A stretch of 15,759 bases of DNA from RGIG5050 sp045636065 (lineage in GTDB: Bacteria > Verrucomicrobiota > Kiritimatiellia > RFP12 > UBA1067). Positions 14,001 through 15,759 of this stretch are shown piece by piece (positions within the stretch are counted from its first letter, which is position 1; each line of letters starts with the position of its first letter). Under the pieces are notes generated by a model. That model searched no databases. It was given only the letters and a program-made list of their open reading frames with translations, and was not told the origin of the DNA. The translations under genes were made by a program, and so were the position numbers. Location: assembly GCA_045636065.1 (NCBI GenBank), contig JAZTWW010000040.1:1-15759 (forward strand), given 5' to 3'.

Positions 14001-15396
14001 CGAGGCGATCCTCGGCTCCGGCAAGTTCCATGGAGACGCCCATGCCGGCAATCTCATGGTCGACAGCTACGGCAATCACATCACGTTCATCGACTTCGGC
14101 AACCTCTACGAGCTCAAGACCCATTACGAGACCGATGAACAGGGCGACCCCGTGATGGAGACGGTTACGGTCGTGAACGAGAACGGCTTGCCGGCACAGG
14201 TCGAACGCCAGAAGGTGAAGCTCGACGAGCGTGTGGAGCTTCTGCGGTTGATCCTCGGCGCGACGCTGCGCGACAGGGATTTCTTCATGCAGGGCTTCGA
14301 GAATCTTCTCTCGGACGACGGCAAGGCCGCGTTCAAGGCAAACAAGGAGAAGGTCGTCGCCATTCTCGACTCCATCCTTGCGAAGGGGGAATTCTCGTTC
14401 GACGTTTGCTACCGCCTGCAGGGGGCGCTCTCTGAGCTTCAGAAGCTCGGGCTCGAGCTTCCTCCGCAGATCAACTGCTTCGTGCTGTCGATGACGCGCT
14501 TCCAGAACACTATCGGCGAGATGAACGCCATCATGAACCAGACTCGCGCGGCCATAGACGCGCTGAAGGACTGCCCGCCCCCCGATAAGCTCCTCGCGCC
14601 CGATCCTCTGGACCTCTTCAGCGAAATCCAGCAGCTCCAGACGACCGAGGCCGGAAGGAAGCTGGTCGAGATGGAGAACGTCATGTACTACCCCGATGCC
14701 CCGGAAGGCGACTTCTCCAGCTTCGAAACCATCAAGGTCCCGGCGTTTGTCCTCAAGATGGACCAGTACGGCAGCTTCGATGGCGGTGTCGACAGTGAAG
14801 GCAGCGAATACCGTACGGCTATTACGGATAGCATCAAGAACGCCGCCGACAAGGTGGTCGAGGTCCGCCGTATTGCCGGTCTGTTCATCCGTCACTTCGA
14901 TCCGGACAACATGCCCAAGCTGATTTCCGACATCAACAGTTTTCACCTTCTCTTCGAGCGCCAATGGAACGCCGCCACCACAGATGAAGAGAAGGCCAAC
15001 GCAATCAAAACCTTCGTGGATTCGTTCGCCGGTGCCGTCCGCCAGCAGATGCAGACGTGTTCCAACACGGCCCAGAAGCTGTATGCCGGCAGATTCCCCG
15101 TGCCGAATTCGTTCGCTAAGGTGGTGATGGGCACACTCTTCAACGGCGCCGCCGCCGCCGAGAAGATATTCGACGACAACTTCTCGACCATAGAAAAGTT
15201 GCAGCTCGGGAACGACTCGCGCAAGATCGCGACCGGCGAGCTCAACGTCAGCACCATTGATCTGGGCAGGGGCATGCTGCCGGCGTGGTTGAGAGGCGAC
15301 GCGCCCACGGCCGATCAGCTTATAATGGAAGCCATTATCAGGGATACCGAAAGGATGGGTGGCGACAAGTCCTACCAGCTCGATGTCGGGGTGTAA
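11020..15396 (+). CDS. Giant candidate T3SS effector with ADCK/UbiB-type atypical kinase domain
   Basis: The 1458-residue protein has no signal peptide. AAGGAGA lies 7 nt before ATG 11020. Residues 1 to about 715 are helical and unrecognised. About 720-1200 is an ABC1/AarF/UbiB (ADCK) domain. It has 'LPRNVLGEFAEALDDM', an Ala-rich nucleotide loop 'GAASVGEAF' (786-794), K814 in 'VVKIMRHDA', 'EFDFMNEAQN' (856-865), hinge-like 'AMVCTLADGE', catalytic 'FHGDAHAGNLMV' (D1006, N1011), metal-binding D1025 in 'FIDFGNLYEL', and the trailing 'LPPQINCFVLSMTRFQNTI'. The N-terminal KxGQ of UbiB is degenerate ('LKGTSPLLQ', K721), and extra sequence (about 895-990) sits between hinge and catalytic loop. UbiB proteins are normally about 450-550 residues and support ubiquinone synthesis; this size and context argue for a different, probably secreted, role. 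It begins 78 nt after the first giant gene. Confidence 0.8.
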   Translation: MALPNITLAQFNKIASGEFNAGLVDFKTDEQGNVLNQLTKVNNHVHKIKLNNVVLSPERVLEVKEAFINALRAGGVKQDAINQIRRRLGIDAEVYAGANVDDRAKMLEARFKPLSRHEVRAILNDYAKYGRGFTEESAAAISLHDAEKALKATNLSGSDAEKRDRVNTAAFNAAKASVSFDITDAISILSTDVSFAKACAAIDTRFNGTNAVNEQKAAKTAVKNQFMTLFGQAMTLLDANVNETGSFTFFGMKAKLVKDPDGKLHAILGEGTLATKVNLRKTVTQLVNDLIARAALDVDVFGADNVKLMLDKVFTRDVEGFLTGEDRTSLTRSFATVVLMKKTGSPGQMKIAYDEIMGGNYNTGTLVDVATLALDGKVATKADLDRLHAELVKNNAGLDDATKEMLSRVAGMPIVKSNGDNGRTYEMTVENRIVADIAEVVGDVQAPKAPPVGVVPREELAMTAADVKNFIADLVYSDDTMVSDVVVNLPGESMRSFFADDRRVAALAKIVQAPEIIDTAVSEDIAPIVKDSFGKMKALLAEEWAKAYENETLDEAKVKPDFLDRFLLFIRDKGKLPGIVLAKFEPIIQNMANKGCVSIQTFINKVFKIDTNAAKNAQGGFTVEPYAKMKPEEIKAALDNKNLNQILDDAATDSASPGQIALFKQVLSDYFTSMTKSGDKRSAFAAALRYADTYNLAGLQGDELKTAKAKSDAKFTGAILKGTSPLLQKMMQGLPRNVLGEFAEALDDMKSRLAPIPRKLVQAHLMKMIDDSNGKIKSIKLMKSLGAASVGEAFLCEFRYDDNGEEKKEDMVVKIMRHDAEEKVKREAEVFSAAAEKIGPGMLKTWQGQLAQYMTEFDFMNEAQNVNEGAALYDVEHNPEHPYRAIAPNVGSMKISPIVAPSKNAMVCTLADGETADKSFGEMRGNIQRSLSPVFERDAITGRLKWNPQTRKPIFKNGVGEADINEARVFCIAEYDRLYQTQMKLQQAASVWFSEAILGSGKFHGDAHAGNLMVDSYGNHITFIDFGNLYELKTHYETDEQGDPVMETVTVVNENGLPAQVERQKVKLDERVELLRLILGATLRDRDFFMQGFENLLSDDGKAAFKANKEKVVAILDSILAKGEFSFDVCYRLQGALSELQKLGLELPPQINCFVLSMTRFQNTIGEMNAIMNQTRAAIDALKDCPPPDKLLAPDPLDLFSEIQQLQTTEAGRKLVEMENVMYYPDAPEGDFSSFETIKVPAFVLKMDQYGSFDGGVDSEGSEYRTAITDSIKNAADKVVEVRRIAGLFIRHFDPDNMPKLISDINSFHLLFERQWNAATTDEEKANAIKTFVDSFAGAVRQQMQTCSNTAQKLYAGRFPVPNSFAKVVMGTLFNGAAAAEKIFDDNFSTIEKLQLGNDSRKIATGELNVSTIDLGRGMLPAWLRGDAPTADQLIMEAIIRDTERMGGDKSYQLDVGV

Positions 15397-15443
15397 AGGC
15401 GCGCATGCAGCGGCTCAAGAGGCTGCTGGAAGGGGTCTAAGAG

Positions 15444-15759
15444 ATGGTCTCCAAACCGAAAGTGTCCGGCTCCGTGGTGGCGGGTTTCCCGTCGCCGGCG
15501 GAGCAGTATCAGGAGCTGCCGCTCGACTTGAACGAACTTCTCGTCAAGCGTCCGGCGGCGACGTTCTTCGTCCGCGTGCAGGGAAACTCTATGATAGGCG
15601 CGGGCATCCAGGACGGCGACCTTCTCGTTGTCGACCGTTCGCTCCGCCCCGCCTCTGGTGACGTGATCATCGCCTGCGTCGACGGCGATTTTACCGTGAA
15701 GACGCTGGGCTTGGGGGGAGCGGAATGGGGAAAGGGGAATGGGGGATGGGGGAAGGGGA
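15444..15759 (+). CDS. umuD: UmuD-like S24 self-cleaving peptidase, runs off the window
   Basis: The visible 105 residues match UmuD, the self-cleaved subunit of error-prone DNA polymerase V. The cleavage site is in 'VVAGFPSPAEQY' (A-G, C-G in E. coli), followed by 'LPLDLNELLVKRPAATFFVRV', nucleophile serine in 'GNSMIGAGIQDGDLLVVDRSL' and the catalytic lysine in 'FTVKTL'. AAGGGG lies 8 nt before ATG 15444, which is 47 nt after the second giant gene. After 'VKTL' the frame reads 'GLGGAEWGKGNGGWGKG', a translation of G-rich simple sequence, instead of the normal UmuD C-terminus. The gene may therefore be interrupted or carry an insert. The end is beyond the window. A umuC partner would be expected downstream. 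No LexA-box-like sequence was recognised upstream. Confidence 0.85.
   Translation, partial: MVSKPKVSGSVVAGFPSPAEQYQELPLDLNELLVKRPAATFFVRVQGNSMIGAGIQDGDLLVVDRSLRPASGDVIIACVDGDFTVKTLGLGGAEWGKGNGGWGKG
15713..15758 (+). repeat. G-rich simple sequence with six G-runs
   Basis: Runs of 4-6 G occur at 15713-15718, 15727-15730, 15734-15737, 15741-15745, 15748-15752 and 15755-15758, joined by short A/T-containing loops (unit roughly GGGGAAT). Four or more closely spaced G-runs can form a G-quadruplex. The block starts shortly after the codons for the UmuD catalytic lysine and continues off the window. Confidence 0.75.

Noticed and set aside
12985..14964. 659-codon open frame on the minus strand
   Set aside because: It is antiparallel to the ADCK kinase domain, whose motifs are in the + frame. 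The translated product is rich in L, R, E, H and V without motifs, a mirror of the GC-rich third positions.
1..15759. CRISPR array, tRNA, rRNA or insertion sequence
   Set aside because: I saw no regularly spaced repeats, no tRNA-like cloverleaf, no rRNA core sequence and no transposase motif on either strand.

Overview
All recognisable genes in this 15.8 kb window lie on the + strand. The DNA is GC-rich with GC-rich third positions. A rubredoxin domain and an NADPH-type iron alcohol dehydrogenase suggest an anaerobic or fermentative bacterium. A probable type III secretion (T3SS) chaperone, and a dispersed repeat of the kind that translates as RAETQRR, make a host-associated member of the PVC group (for example a gut Verrucomicrobiota/Kiritimatiellae lineage) my best guess. 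There is no rRNA or phylogenetic marker, so the taxonomy is inference.

Left part (1-5720), metabolic and stress genes. A headless TetR-like regulator overlaps, by ATGA, a metallo-beta-lactamase/lactonase-like protein with a C-terminal rubredoxin. Then come a YqhD-type iron alcohol dehydrogenase, a glutathione-peroxidase-family lipoprotein (with a second, strong internal start that would give a cytosolic form), and a tight run of macro-domain ADP-ribose deacetylase, NUDIX ADP-ribose pyrophosphatase and lipoprotein alpha/beta hydrolase. The macro and NUDIX genes are 1 nt apart and could act in sequence on O-acetyl-ADP-ribose or ADP-ribose. An acyl-ACP thioesterase (5821-6645) follows under its own promoter. 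Its first 29 residues are nearly the same as those of the lactonase-rubredoxin protein, although the two enzymes are otherwise unrelated.

Right part (6646-15396), the candidate undescribed system. A clear sigma70-like promoter (TTGACG-17-TACAAT) precedes a small acidic CesT-like T3SS chaperone. Two very large proteins without signal peptides follow. The first (1174 aa) carries a PI3/4K- or HipA-like kinase core: an acceptor-like DRD, QN, and IDPG. The second (1458 aa) carries a divergent but nearly complete ADCK/UbiB (ABC1/AarF) atypical-kinase domain: AAS loop, VVK, EFDF..EA, HGDAHAGN, IDFG. Small chaperone followed by giant multidomain proteins is the classic layout of a secreted-effector locus, so I propose two kinase-like T3SS effectors. 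No secretion apparatus genes are in view.

Right edge: a UmuD-like S24 self-cleaving peptidase starts 47 nt after the second giant gene and runs into G-rich simple sequence at the window end. Every intergenic stretch is shorter than 300 bases.
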